The notes under the pieces: model-generated
Database searches by the model: none
The model's input: only the letters and a program-made list of their open reading frames with translations
What the model was told of the DNA's origin: nothing
Made by a program: the position numbers and the translations under genes
Origin: Canna indica
Taxonomy: Eukaryota; Streptophyta; Magnoliopsida; Zingiberales; Cannaceae
DNA length: 64,000 nucleotides
Assembly (NCBI GenBank): GCA_034359265.1
Contig: CP136895.1
Coordinates: 48,626,001-48,690,000, forward strand
Direction: 5' to 3'
Shown: positions 21,761 through 33,831 of the stretch, piece after piece
Position numbering within the stretch: the stretch's first letter is position 1
Layout: each line of letters begins with the position of its first letter

Positions 21761-23215
21761 CAAAGAGTTGTCATGCGGAGAAGACCCAACAAAAGTTTTT
21801 AAGTTCGAGAATCGCTATTATTGTTATTTTATTATGTCTTTATACGTAAATAAACCAAAAGGGGGAGGTATAGAAATCTTAGGTAAATATAAGGTACGTT
21901 CACATTGATAAAGAATGTTCACATAAAGCAATTATCACAAATTAAAGTTCTACTTTGGTTAGAAGTAGTGCCGAATGAAAATTAGAAAGAGCAAACATAA
22001 ATTGACAGATGACCAATAACATTATAATTGATAAAATAAATATATTTATCAAAAAATTAACTTATTATATTATATATAAGTTAATAAATATTATTTCTGC
22101 ATAATTCATAAGCCTAAAACATAACTTAAAATATTAAACTTAAAAAAATGAATGATTCTTATGAATGAGTTTTAATGTTGATAATATTACATAATAGTAT
22201 CATTATCAATTGTATTTATAATATCTTCTTTTAACAAATGTACGATGGGATCGACGAGCTATGTTGCACGACGAGAACTACACGTGAGGTGGTGGTTGTG
22301 AATGGGTAGTGCCGCAATCGCCTTTGGGTGGAGTCGAGGTGCAAGGGCAACGGTGTGTGATTGTGTGAGCACAAGAATGAAGCAACTCATACAATATCGA
22401 AGAAGATCGAAAAGGAATAAGAAATAAAAATATAATTACATATTATATTTAGTAACTTTAGTTATTACAGGTTAAATTAATCTTTAAAATAACAATAATA
22501 ATATAAAACAATTATATTTTAAAGAGAAGAGAGGAAAAATTATATATAGGAGGGGGAGGGAAATTTTGCATTTTAATAAGAATAGGTCAATTTGTGGATA
22601 AATTTTAAATTATTTTAAAATAAAAATAGTAATCCAAAAGTATTCTATTTTTTTTAAAAAAAAAATAAATATTATATACGAGGGAGGGGGAGGAGTAATT
22701 TGGCCTCTTTCCTTGTAATGATGATTATTTGTTTCAAATGAGAGGGGAACAATTTACGTATAGGAGAGGATAATATTTTTCTATATAAGTGATTTTTTTA
22801 ATGGGAAATGCGAGAATTATAAGCAAATTAAAGAATTAATTTTTATTTGATAATTTGCTTATAATATTTAATCATGCCACCCGTTAGGGGCGCAATTTAA
22901 TTATAAGCAAATTAAAAGATTAATTTTCATTTGATTATAATATTTAATGGATGGCATGTAAATAATAATTTTTTCTTTCTTTTTCATGTGTTGACGTAGA
23001 ATGTTGATACACATCAGCAATGTTACGTTAATTTTTTAACAGTAAATTGAACTGCGAGTTTACATCGAAATATAATTGATACAAAATAAGAATTGAAGTG
23101 TGAAATTAATATACATAAAAAGTTGAGATACAATTGAGAAAATTTTCAAAATCAAAATATACCATGTAATTAATCGTATCTAATATTTCTATTAACCTCC
23201 GTAACTTACCTTTTA
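21761..23215. other. AT-rich intergenic upstream of ribokinase, no gene seen
   Basis: Mostly AT-rich. A GC-richer patch at about 22240-22400 shows no recognisable protein. A direct repeat (AATTATAAGCAAATTAAA) occurs at about 22817 and 22898. Nothing else is supported. Confidence 0.5.
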
Positions 23216-23641
23216 GGTCTTGTTTGTTTCATGATAAGGTATGATTTTACATTGTATGATATTGTTTAATTTCTTGTTTGAAAATACTTCCAAAAAATGG
23301 TCATTGTTTATAATGACAATCTCATGGTTTGAAAATCATGAATTTTGGTTAAGTTTTTAAACTATGAATTTAATGATTTCACATGATTTAATAAAATTTT
23401 ATTTTTAAAATACCCTCAATCAAAATTTATAATTCATCTTATGTCTTTTATTTATCTCGTATCAGATAAAATTTTTACTTATTATTCTTGATCGACTTAG
23501 CCAAAATTTCGTTCTCATTCGAGCTACTATTATTTAGTCATATCATACCATCTTTTCAAATATAATAAAAATAATTACAGTATCATAATATCATATAATA
23601 TCATATTACTAAATTATCTTGCAACTCATCCAAATAAGATC
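23216..23641. mobile_element. MITE-like inverted-repeat element upstream of ribokinase
   Basis: The left end GGTCTTGTTTGTTTCATGAT mirrors the right end, whose reverse complement is GATCTTATTTGGATGAGTTG. The interior is AT-rich and non-coding. The TCTTRTTTG-type terminus resembles Harbinger/Tourist or hAT MITEs. A three-base TSD (TTA/ATA) is unclear, so the family is uncertain. The right end is about 107 bp before the ribokinase ATG. Confidence 0.5.
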
Positions 23642-23646
23642 ATAGT

Positions 23647-23711
23647 GAGATTTTGGGGTACATTATAAATATTACATATTGGGATTTTGGGGGTACATTA
23701 TAAATATAAAA
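23647..23711 (+). promoter_or_regulatory. Duplicated TATA-containing segment, candidate ribokinase core promoter
   Basis: GATTTTGGGGTACATTATAA followed by ATATTA occurs at about 23650 and again, as GATTTTGGGGGTACATTATA, at about 23683, giving two TATAAAT boxes (23664-23670 and 23699-23705). They lie 85 and 50 bp before the ATG at 23749, so the 5' leader would be short. Motif-based inference; the transcription start is not known. Confidence 0.45.
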
Positions 23712-23748
23712 AAGTTCACAATTTCAGTCCAATCCATCGTAATCGCAC

Positions 23749-26700
23749 ATGATGAAGGCCTTGACTCGAATTCCCCTCGTTTCCTCTCCGCCCCCACAGC
23801 AGCGCCGCCGCTGCTGGTGGCGGAGCATCAATAACCCTCATTCTGCTTCCCTAAACCCGAGACCGTCCCACCTCTCCTTCGCCTCATCCTCCTTCTCCGC
23901 TGCCATCGTCTCCGCCTCGCCGGAGAAGCCGGTGGTCGTCGTGGGCTCCGCCAATGCGGACATCTACGTCGAGATCGATCGCCTCCCCCGCGAGGGCGAG
24001 ACTATCGCGGCGAACGCCGGGCAGACCCTCGCCGGTGGAAAGGGCGCCAACCAGGCCTGCTGCGGTGGCCGGCTCGATCACCCCACCTACTTCGTCGGCC
24101 AGGTCGGCGACGACGCCCATGGCCGCCTCATCGAGGAAGCCCTTCGCGGCGGCGGCGTCCGACTCGACCGCCTTGCGCGGATGCCTGGCGCGCCCACCGG
24201 GCATGCTGTAGTGATGCTGCAATCCGACGGGCAGAACGCCATTATCATCGTTGGCGGGGCCAACATGAGCTGCTGGCCGGAGGATCCGCGCGACGAGGAC
24301 TTGGAGGTAGTCCGTAGTGCCGGAGTAGTGCTGTTGCAGCGCGAGATCCCCGACCGGGTTAATATCCAGGTTGCTCAGGTAAGCATACTCGTCTGGATCT
24401 TGAGACGATTTTGGATCCAATTTTCACGAACTAATGGCAAATATGAGTTTTCTTTACTGAAATTGACATTTTTTTGCTGTTACTCGATTATCTTTAATTT
24501 ACTCGGTAGTGTTGGGGACAAAAGACCAGATTTGTTTACTTTATAATTGCTCTCTTACTGGGATTTGCAATTTCTCCGAAATGCATGATAATTGAGAGCA
24601 TTTTGATTTGGAGTTGCCGCGTTTGACACATATGCTAGATATCATCTTTTCCCCCTTGTTACAATTTATATAGTTACTTTGTTTCTTCGGACAAACACAG
24701 ATTTTTTTTCGTCAGTTTGCTTCTCTCCTTTGTTCATTATATTATATTGGTGTTAAATTCGTTTAATACTTTACTGAAAAATGTGGGAAGATCTCCCACT
24801 AATACACCCAGAAGCGGTTAAATCCAATAATAATCTACCAGCGAATGAACATGTTTAGTATCAACAAAGAGTATGGATATGAGTAAGATTCATGCCTAGC
24901 ATACACCTCGTCCCATGAAAATAACTATCATTTGAATTTTCGGACAAAACAGATATGAAATAATTTTGATAACCTTAAGTAAATTAGAAAATTTATGTCC
25001 CAGAGTACCATTGTTACACCACATTATTACCAATAAGAATATTAGGAAGATTATTTCCTCTACTATCCTGTTTTGGGTTAGTGTTGAGTATTGGTGATTC
25101 AAGCACTCCCATCATTATGTGTAGGGCCCCAAAAATGGAAGAAATTGATACTTCTTTTGTAACTTGATTCAACAGCTTGAATTTCTGTTATTGAGGCATT
25201 TGTCTTGATCTTAAGGGGTCTGATTTCTAGGTTGTTCTTGAAGAGCCTCACATGAATGCAAACTTGCTCATGACTTAATATATAATAAGTCAATGGACAG
25301 TTCTTTGTTTGTCCTCATTTGATTACTGATTATTCTGAAACTGTTACATATTCTTTGTTGTTCTTTCCGCATTATTCATGTACATATTTTTACTTTTTCC
25401 TATGAAAAATTTGAACCTTCATCATTTTCAGGCAGCAAAAGGTGCAGGGGTTCCTGTTATTCTAGACGCTGGAGGGATGGAAGCTCCTGTTCCCGATGAA
25501 CTCCTAAAGCTTGTTGACATTTTCAGTCCTAATGAAACAGAGTTATCACGTTTGACAGGAATGCCAACAGAGACTTTTGAACAGATCAGTCATGCTGTGA
25601 AGAAAATTCACAGTAAGGTGATATCACTTTGTTATCAATTTCTGCATTATTCCTTTCTCATTTGCCACTTCTTTTAAGCGTAAAAAGACTTAATAGTATC
25701 ATGAAGTGCAGCCTAGTTTCCTTGCCACTCGTAGTAGATCAATTTGCTGATTTTTTTCAGAAGAATGCACATTCTATTTGTAAATTGCTGTTTATTCATA
25801 TATTTCCTTTCTGCCTTTATGACTCCAACACATTTTATGTTTCTGCATTTCATTAAAAACAGACAGAATTGTAAAATTTAATCTAATTTCATGTTCACAA
25901 ATTTGTATTTTGGTATACTTGCCAATCATGAAGGTTCAGTTGATTTTTGAGGCTTATCTGCTTAGTTCCTTAGCCTAATGAGTCATTAATTTATTTTCAG
26001 AATATTTAGAACAACCCAGGACCGACCAACTTTGTAATCTCATTAATAAGTTTTAACTTTGTTTAGACAATCTCATACTCATACAGATTCTTCAGTCTGT
26101 TGCAGTTTTTCTGAGTTAATTGATGTGAAGACAAATGCTTTCATCTGCATTAAAATAGTTGTTGTCAGATGAACACTAGTCCTGTTCTATTTCTGAAATC
26201 TTCAAAAATTTGCTGAATTGGTAGCTTTCAAGAACTTACAGATAATATGTATCTGCTTGCAGTTACCTATATAAAGTAGCTAATGTCAGCATCACCGAGA
26301 GACTTGATTAATTTACATGAAAATCCCCTTAATTAAGTGACATGAGATGATCCAGACGTATGCATATCTGTTGCTTTGAGTCTTTGATTAGACACACCAT
26401 TGGAATTGTGTTTTTGAAATGTCGTTGATGTCAACTGTTCAACCAATTAGCCTAATTGCCTATTTAGGGTTGATGACCTTAGAAAAAGTTCATTTCAAAA
26501 AGACAAAAAGGTTAAAGTAGATGTTTTTAAGAATCCTAGGAAATAATGTACAACTGGACTCTTTCACATCCCATATTTCATTTGTTTATTACTTGGTAAT
26601 TGAGTTTAACGAGTTAGTTGAAAACTTTTAATAATGTATAGAAGCAAAATAATCTGATTTAACAAATAGTCGATGTAACAGAGACTTAAACAATAGTGAA

Positions 26701-28240
26701 AGCAAACAAAGGTGTTTAAGCTAGTTGACGTTATTTGTAGCTAGTTGCAAGGTTTAATCTAGTTGATGCTATTTGTAGCAAGTTGCAAGGTGCTTAAGCT
26801 AGTTGATGTTATTTTTAGCTAGTTGCAAGGTGCATAAGCTCTATGATTTATGTCAAATCACAAGGTGCTTAAGCTAGTTGATGTTATTTGCAGCAAGTCA
26901 TAAAGTGCTTCAGGTAGTGAGTTAACAACATGCCACTTGAATTTGCTTAGGGCAGAATGAACAGGAGATATCTTGAAGGGGCTAAATCAAGGCTGATAAT
27001 ATACATATGGTTACCCCTAACGAGGGATAAAACTAGTACGGAGTGAGTGAACATGGGTAATGAGTGGGCCTGTGTTCACTTATGCTGCATGCTCACTCTC
27101 ACTAGCAGATGTTCACTCCCTTCATAAGATTTACTATAGAGGGTAACTCCGTACTAGTCTTTTCCCTAAAAGAGCCATTGCTATTATCAAACAGTTGATG
27201 TAACAAGGAAAAGGTCCTCTACTAAAAGACCTGTCCTGCTGATCTCTGATATGAAACTAAACCTAAAGCAATACCAGTCCTCATAAACTACTGCAGCCAA
27301 AGAACATTCCATATGATGATTACTCAGCACCCTTTTACTCAAACAAAAAGATCAAGCCATTAATATTAGTCATTTTAGTATATAACCTACAGACAGCTAA
27401 GCTGCCTTATACAGAAGAATGACTTTGCTATAGGGTGTTACCTCTGGAAGTATGAGATGTTTTGTTTTTTTGTGGAAACTAGCAAACGTTACTGCATTAT
27501 ATCACTGATTACAGAATTTATATCAAGGGGATTATAAGATTATTACCCTAGTAAGCTGGTACCTACTATAACTATTACATGAAGAAAATATAGATAAGAC
27601 ATTAGCATGGAAATAAATTCTTTTTTCATATATCGCCTATTGATAAGTCCAACCCCTTTTGCAATCTCCTTTATATCCATTATCAAACTTCGGAAGCACC
27701 TGGGGATTTTGCATAAATTTTTCACCACTCTAACAGGCTACCAGCACTAAGGCAGTCAGAAGACACAATCTCTTTGCTTCATCCTCCTGCAAATAGCCTT
27801 CCAGATAGCCCAAAATTATACTGAAATTATTACTTCACAATTTGTATCAGGGTGTCCACAAAGTATTAGTGAAACTTGGTTCAAAAGGATCAGCTCTATT
27901 TGTTGAAGGGGAAGACCCAATAAAGCAACCTATAATTCCTGCCTCTAAAGTTCTCGACACCACAGGAGCTGGTGACACCTTCACTGCAGCATTCGCTGTG
28001 GCTCTTGTGGAGTGCAAGCCTATGAAACAGTGCTTGGAATTTGCAGGTACGGGGGCTAAACAAATCCCCTTAATCCATATTTCCTTGGTTTTAATTGTAG
28101 TACCCTTACATGAATTGTGTGCTGCAGCTGCAGCAGCGTCGTTGTGTGTTCAAGTGAAGGGGGCCATCCCAAGCATGCCTCACAGAGCTGCAGTGGTGGA
28201 GCTTTTACAATCTCTCAAAGGTGCTGATGCTAGCAAGTGA
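23749..28240 (+). CDS. RBSK: Plastid-type ribokinase, four exons, 374 aa
   Basis: Exons I infer from splice sites and frame: 23749-24378, 25432-25617, 27851-28046 and 28128-28240, with all introns GT-AG. Together they encode 374 residues, close to plant ribokinase length. Residues 1-60 are rich in Ser/Pro/Arg and low in acids, a likely chloroplast transit peptide. The PfkB fold follows: VVVVGSANADIYVEIDRLP (63-80), the ribose-binding AGGKGANQA (95-103), SPNETELSRLTGMPTETF in exon 2, KLGSKGSALF and the anion-hole/catalytic motif DTTGAGDTF (308-316, catalytic Asp314) in exon 3, then AAAASLCVQVKGAIPSMP in exon 4. It converts D-ribose plus ATP to ribose 5-phosphate, salvaging ribose from nucleoside breakdown. 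Exon 1 is much richer in G+C than the rest. AATAAA signals follow the stop. It looks intact. Confidence 0.93.
26712..26925 (+). repeat. Degenerate tandem repeat in ribokinase intron 2
   Basis: About five units of roughly 45-50 bp built on TTAAGCTAGTTGATGTTATT followed by TGTAGCTAGTTGCAAGGTGC, with drift between units. It lies in the large second intron (25618-27850) and is non-coding. Confidence 0.75.
27008..27176. repeat. Inverted repeat in ribokinase intron 2, MITE-like
   Basis: TAACGAGGGATAAAACTAGT and ACGGAGTGAGTGAACATG are mirrored by ACTCCGTACTAGTCTTTTCC and CTAGCAGATGTTCACTCCC, so the segment can fold on itself. No clear TSD was found, so it may be a small MITE or a fold-back relic. 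Confidence 0.5.
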
Positions 28241-28245
28241 AGCAA

Positions 28246-28276
28246 TAAAGATTCATAAAACCTGATAATAAACATT
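28246..28276 (+). terminator. Candidate polyadenylation signals of ribokinase
   Basis: AATAAA at about 28246 and AATAAACATTC at about 28268, just after the stop codon at 28238-28240. A further AATAAAG occurs near 28340. Any of these could direct 3'-end formation. Confidence 0.45.
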
Positions 28277-28723
28277 CATGCATTTTTGCTCCTTGGAGTT
28301 CACCAAGTGCATGTATTTGATCAGGAACTTTCAATTGCATAATAAAGTTTGTAATGCCTTCGAGTTGTTGAAGCAGCTAGTAATCTCTTTATCTCTTTGG
28401 CGTTCATTTTCCTTGTTATTTTTTTGGTGAAAATGCAATTATGATTTCCTAATTAATAATTTAAGGTAATTCTTCTTCTGCATGAATCATGAGACAACTG
28501 AAGTTTGCTGAATCGATTCAGGAATGGGATTTAATTTCGAATATTATAATTCACCTGCACCTTTACTATATTCTCGGTAGGCAAATACAAAATTTACCTG
28601 CACCTTAATGTCATTGTATCTTTATCTCACAAATTGATGTATTATTTCTAGTAATTAAGCATTTGAACTAGCTGCTGAGTATTGACCTGATCCATATAAA
28701 TGTCTATTGCCTTTTGAAGTGCA
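28277..28723. other. 3' flank of ribokinase, nothing else recognised
   Basis: AT-rich spacer between the ribokinase stop and the LINE pair; it probably includes the end of the ribokinase 3' UTR. Confidence 0.5.
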
Positions 28724-29195
28724 TTTTTTTTTGCAATAAAAACATCAAATAAATTAATCAACCGGAATACCGAAAGTGATACAACCCCTATCAAGGATAG
28801 AGACGAGTTTGAGGTTCGAGAGGAGGATCAAACAGTAGACTCCTTGTGCACTCGAGCCTAATTTACTATTCAATGGGCAGCTTTATTTACAATGTGAGGA
28901 ATATAAATGAAAGTTACACTGTTAAATTTATGAATAGTAGAAAAAATATCATGTACAACAGTAGAAATCTTCCACAGAACAATCGAAGCTTTCTTAAGGG
29001 AATCCACTAGCAACTTGCAATCCGACTCAATCACAACCCGTTCAATCTGTTTGAAAATGGCAAAATACAAAGCATACAAAATTGTCAAGTCTTCACAAAG
29101 CAGGATGGAGTCAGCAGGGAAATAGTTACAGAAAGCAAAATTGTACATATTCCAAAAGGATATTAAGTGGAGAAAGGGGGGATCAAAGAGATTCA
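28724..29195 (-). mobile_element. 3' fragment of a LINE (RNase H end), minus strand
   Basis: A T-run at 28724-28732 is the poly-A tail of a minus-strand insertion. The minus-strand frame 29196-28870 reads as the end of a plant LINE RNase H domain: ILYALYFAIFKQ, VVIESDCKLLVDSLKKAS, then VTFIYIPHIVNKAAH. Only the last few hundred bases of the element are present. Its upstream end meets the plus-strand LINE at about 29195. Confidence 0.72.
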
Positions 29196-29204
29196 AAAAT
29201 GATG

Positions 29205-29549
29205 ATGTTTAAAAAGATGGAACGGTCAAAAGGAAAACAGATTATGGAAGTTGACATCAAAAAAGAAAATGATTTGGATAACTACTGTTTCACTGTAGAA
29301 AAGCATGAGATCACTCAAAAAGATATTGGGAATGAGGAAATTAACAAGAAGTTGTCTTCATCATTTAAGAAAATTATGGAAAATGAGCATGCTAAAGATG
29401 ATTTTCATGAAGCAGGTTTTGATCCTGAAACTCCTAGAGTAGGTGCTAATGAGGGAGCTAAAGCAAGAAGAGGCTCTATCTTTAATGCTAGTTTGGAAAA
29501 TATAAAGCTTTACAACATTCCAATTGTTTATAAAGGATCAAAAATATAG
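29205..29549 (+). pseudogene. LINE ORF1 remnant (C-terminal part)
   Basis: A charged, low-complexity frame (KMERSKGKQIMEVDIKKEND ... GANEGAKARRGSIFNASLEN) lies just before ORF2. It lacks the DUF4283 domain and zinc knuckle, so it is the tail of an ORF1 whose front was lost. The long ATG-led frame from 29082 is not a real start, because it begins inside the neighbouring minus-strand LINE fragment. Confidence 0.5.
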
Positions 29550-29644
29550 AAAAGGTGATGTTCAAACGAATCAAGTGCTTTGAAAGATAATGGAGATCCA
29601 AGTGTTGAAGTGGATGAAATGGAAAATGTTAAACAATTTTCAGG

Positions 29645-32600
29645 ATGAAAATGTTAACTTGGAATATAAGGAGGGCAGGAAAAAAGGAAGCATTAGATTT
29701 CCTAAGAGTTCTTGTTGGTAATCATAAGGTGGAAGTGATCCTCTTACAAGAAACACATATTGAATTAGAAGAAGCCAATGTGTTTTTGATGAAATTCAGA
29801 AGGCATTGGGATGATTATGTAATTTCAAGTCAAGGTAGATCAGGGGGAATAATACTTCTTTGGAAAAGAGAGAAGGGATGGAAAGATTGTCTTCAAGGAC
29901 AAGCAGTCCATCAATAACCTATTTCAGCTTAAAAATGAGAAATGTTTCTTACTAACTGGGATATATGCCAGTGTGAATGCAAAGGAAAGAAATAGCTTAT
30001 GGAAGATGTTAGGTGAACAAAACATTGAGGGACTCCCTTCGATTGTGATGGGAGACATGAATTGTATTCTTAATGAAAATGAAAAGAGAGGAGGAAGAAC
30101 TTTCCAAAGTAATCAAGCAATTAATAAATTCAGATATTTCATTGATACAACAGAACTGATTGATGCATGTTTCAAGGGTCCAAGCTTCACTTGGACTAAC
30201 AATAGAAAAGGATAAAATTTGATTCAAGCAAGATTAGATAAGGTATTGTTTAACTCAAAATGGTTTGACTTGAATACATATATTGAAGTTAGTCATCCGC
30301 AAAGAATAGGGTCTCATCACATACCTTTGTTAATTAATTGCAGAAATGATAAGGGAAGAACTGGCAAGACAAAAAGCTTCATTTTTGAGCATTTTTTGCT
30401 GGAGTGTGATTATTTGGGAAATGTAGTGAAACAAGTTTAGAAGCCTAATACATGATTCTCTTGCAAAAGAATTAGTCAGATCAGATCAAGGGTGGGCAAT
30501 CTAGAAAAGAATTTAGAAGAGGCAATGGAAGAACTGAAGAAGATGAAACAGATAGAAGAGTTATCAGGATTTTCAGATAATGAGCTGATTCAGTTGAAAA
30601 TTTTACAAAAGAAGATTGGAGCCTATTGTAAGTAGATCCAAATTAAATTGTGGTCTAAGGCAAGGAAGAAGTGGGTGGATGAAGGTGAAAGAAACTACAA
30701 ATATTACCACAATCTAGTTAAATTAAAGAGGAGTAGAGCAAAGATTGAAAAATTGGTGACCGAAGGCAAGGTGCTAACTGATGAGAAGGAAATTGTAGCT
30801 AGTTTTGCTAAATGGTATGAGGAGCTGTGGAAATATGAACAAATTGGTGAAATGGATAGTGTATTAGATAGAATCTCTTGGGAAAAAAATTGATCTAGAG
30901 AAGGCAGAAAAATTGTATAGTAACTTTGATAAGGAAGAAATCTGGCAAGCAGTTAATGGGTTAGGAAGGGGGAAAAGTCCTAGTAAAGATGGCTTCATCT
31001 TAAAATTTTATATAAAGTTCTAGAGTATTATCAGCACCACTGTAAAGGAGGAATTTGATAGTATTTTCAGAACTTCAGTTATACCAGTAAATTGGAAGGA
31101 AACTGTGCTTATTATGATTCCAAAAAAGGACCGGCCAAAAGAGATAAGTGATTTTAGACTAATTTTATTATGCAATGTGATCTATAAAGTTTTCATCAAA
31201 CTCATTCCAAACAGAATAAGAATGGTGTTACATGAAGTGATTGGTCTAGAACAATGTGCCTTTGTGCCTAAGAGGAATATGCAATACTGTATTTTGATGA
31301 TAAATGAAGTAACCAATTCAATGTGTTGTTCCAAAGCAAAAGCTCGGGTTGTGATGCTGAAGTTAGATTTGAAAATAACATATGATAGGGCAAATTGGAG
31401 AGTCATCTTTGAGATTATGAAAAGGATGGGTTCCCAGCAAGATTAATTGGATAGATAGAAAAATATAGGAATGAAGTCTGGTATGTATGTAAAGCTATTG
31501 GCATTTGTTCTAAGGATTTCACAAGCCAAAAAGAAATTAGACAAGGGGACCCTATGTCCTTATCTATTCATAATTATGGAACAATTATTAACTGAAATGT
31601 TAAATGAAGCTGTACAGGAAAAGAAGATATTACCTTTCAGACTGGGTGAATTCAAAATGAGTTATTTGCTATATGCTGATGACGTAGTCATCTGTTTTAA
31701 AAGCAATGGGAAATCTTGTAAGCATTTGAAGTCTGTCCTTGATTTATACTGTGAGATAACTGGGCAGAGAATCAACCAGAAAAAATAGAAATGTTCTTCC
31801 CCAAACATTGTAAAGCTAAATTCAAACACAAAGTATGTCAGTATTTTGAGATGAAGAAAGGAAAATTTTCAATGAAATACTTGGGCACATACATTTCTCC
31901 TAAAAAGTTAGACAAGGAACACCAAAAAATATTGATTCATAAAGTTAAGAGGAAAATGGAAACTTGGGCATCTGGACAACTATCTCAAGCTGGCCAGCAA
32001 GTGCACTTTGATAAGTTTTATAATTAGTTTCATACCAATGCATACACTAATGTCTTCCTGGGTGAGTGAGAAAACAATACAAGAAATTGTGAAAGCTGAA
32101 AAAGATTTTTTCTCGAATTCCAATAAGGAACGCAAGTCAGCCAGATTAATCAGTTGGAATTGTGTTACTGATAAAAGGTGCAATGGAGGCTTAGGTATCA
32201 GGAATTTGCATATTCTAAAGAAGGCGGTAATTGCAAAAAGAGTTCTTCCCATTCTCAACAATGAAAACTGCAATTGGGTTCAACTCATCAATGCTAAGTT
32301 TGGAGTAGCTCATCCTTGGGATAGAAGCTATGGACATGGTGGTTCTTGGGGTATGAAAAGCATAGTTAATTGTATGAGTAATTTAAAAGGAGGTTTAATG
32401 AAATCTTCGGGAAATGAAAAGCTAACAAAAATCTGGGAGGACCCTTGGATAGATCAAATTCCTCTATTTAAGTGGCCTACATTTATTAATGTCAATGAAT
32501 TGTCCAAGTATAACATGATCTCAGAATTGGTGATAAATGGGAAATGGAATAGTAATGTTATAAATAATTGCTTTGGAGATTCAATTTGCAGTAAAATTGA

Positions 32601-33658
32601 GAAACTTTGGATGGCCGACAGAGATGAAAGAGATAGTTGGGTGTGGTCTAAAAATAAGTATGGAGAACTTTCAGTTCAAGAGACTTATGGTTTCTTGAAA
32701 TATAGTTCTAAAAATTTAAGCAATTTTGACTTTAAATGGACAAATGTTTGGAAATTAAGAAATACTAGAGGGAGCTAAAATTTTTGTTTGGAAACTACTG
32801 TGGAAGAGGCTTCCAACTTCAAGTCATTTTTGCTCCTTTTCTGATTTTGAAGTAGAGAATTGTCTTGTTTGCAATCAATGGGAAGATGATTCTAATCACT
32901 TCCTTTTTGAATGTCCTTTTGCTATGAAATACTAGTGGTTGTTAATTGCAGGAGAAATTAGGAGTAATGTTTAACTGTTTTGATTATTGGGAGGAAGGAA
33001 AGTGGCTGAAGGAAAATAAAGGGTATAACAGTGATTTTGGAAGCAAGATTGTAGCTGTGATTGCAATATCTATTTGGTTACTGTGGAAGAACAGAAATGC
33101 TTGTAAGTATTCAAGTAAGAGGGAGAGTTTAAACTTCCTACTTGTGAAAGCTTTTAATCTAGCTATGGAATATAGTTTGCTAAAACTTCAATTGGGAAAA
33201 AGTAATCAGACTTGTAATGATAAAAGTGAAGAGTTGCCACTAAAGGAGCTACTGGGGAAAAATAATAGAATTTTATATTGTGACGCAATCGGGACTGAAG
33301 ATAAAGAAGCTAGTGCTGAGTACATCTTCTTTGAACAAAAATAGGAGTCCTTGTGGGAAATGCAAGAAACATGACTAGGGATGTTCTTGCTGCTGAGTTA
33401 TTTGCCATTTGGTATGACTTGAATAATGTTAGAAAGAAAGAAGGCAAAAATTTATTGCTGGTTTCAGATTGTGCGAATGCTATTTTGACACTGAAAGGTA
33501 AAAATAGAGTACCCTGGTATTTGAGAAATCTGGTAAAAAGTATTTGGTGTTTAGGTAAGAAGATAAATGTTCTTGATTGGTGTCATATAAGAAGAGAGTC
33601 TAATTCTTGTGCTCATTTGTTGGCTAAAATAGCTTTTGATAAGAGAATAAGAAATTAG
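29645..33658 (+). pseudogene. LINE ORF2: endonuclease, reverse transcriptase, RNase H (broken)
   Basis: MKMLTWNIRRAGKKEALDFL and VILLQETHIELEEANVF begin the endonuclease, with MGDMNCILNENEKRGGR and GPSFTWTNNRKG in the next frame piece (29973-30215). The connecting region has KKWVDEGERNYKYYHNL (30648). The reverse transcriptase has IPKKDRPKEISDFRLILLCN and a YADDV active site (31471-31788), with FSMKYLGTYIS after the palm (31870). RNase H pieces include ILYCDAIG and LAAELFAIWYDLNN, then NSCAHLLAKIA. At least six frameshifts or stops interrupt it. Family role: target-primed reverse transcription of LINE RNA. Confidence 0.85.
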
Positions 33659-33831
33659 AGTTGTAAAGAAATTACTGCTGGAGCAACGGGATGTAACAAG
33701 GACTGTATGTACAAGGTTATTGAGTTTTTGCATAAAATTGATTTTGGGAGGAATGAAAGCTCTCTATTGAGAGATTTCAGAACTACCTGATTATTTTTGT
33801 TATAAAAATAAATAAAAAGATGTTAAGTGCA

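Larger units (their letters stand above)
29200..33820 (+). mobile_element. LINE (L1-type), 5'-truncated and decayed, plus strand
   Basis: A partial ORF1 (29205-29549) is followed by ORF2 endonuclease (from 29645), reverse transcriptase (31105-31788, with YADDV at about 31671-31685), an RT-associated zinc-binding region (about 32770-32950) and RNase H (about 33270-33658). The 3' end is TTTTTGTTATAAAAATAAAT followed by AAAAAGA (about 33794-33820). It belongs to a different subfamily from the 16206-21760 LINE, judged by sequence and 3' end. Confidence 0.85.

Noticed and set aside
16206..21850. Target-site duplication for the minus-strand LINE
   Set aside because: The bases beside the poly-A tail (CATTTAATGC region) have no convincing match near the 5' end, so no TSD is claimed.
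23884..24420. 178-codon minus-strand ORF opposite ribokinase exon 1
   Set aside because: It is the antisense shadow of a GC-rich exon; it shows no recognisable protein and the sense frame is clearly ribokinase.
26712..26925. Regular repeats with spacers, CRISPR-like at first glance
   Set aside because: The units are degenerate and contiguous without unique spacers, in an intron of a plant gene; this is a minisatellite.
29082..29549. 155-codon ORF read as one gene
   Set aside because: Its front half overlaps the minus-strand LINE fragment; only the part after about 29200 belongs to the plus-strand LINE ORF1.
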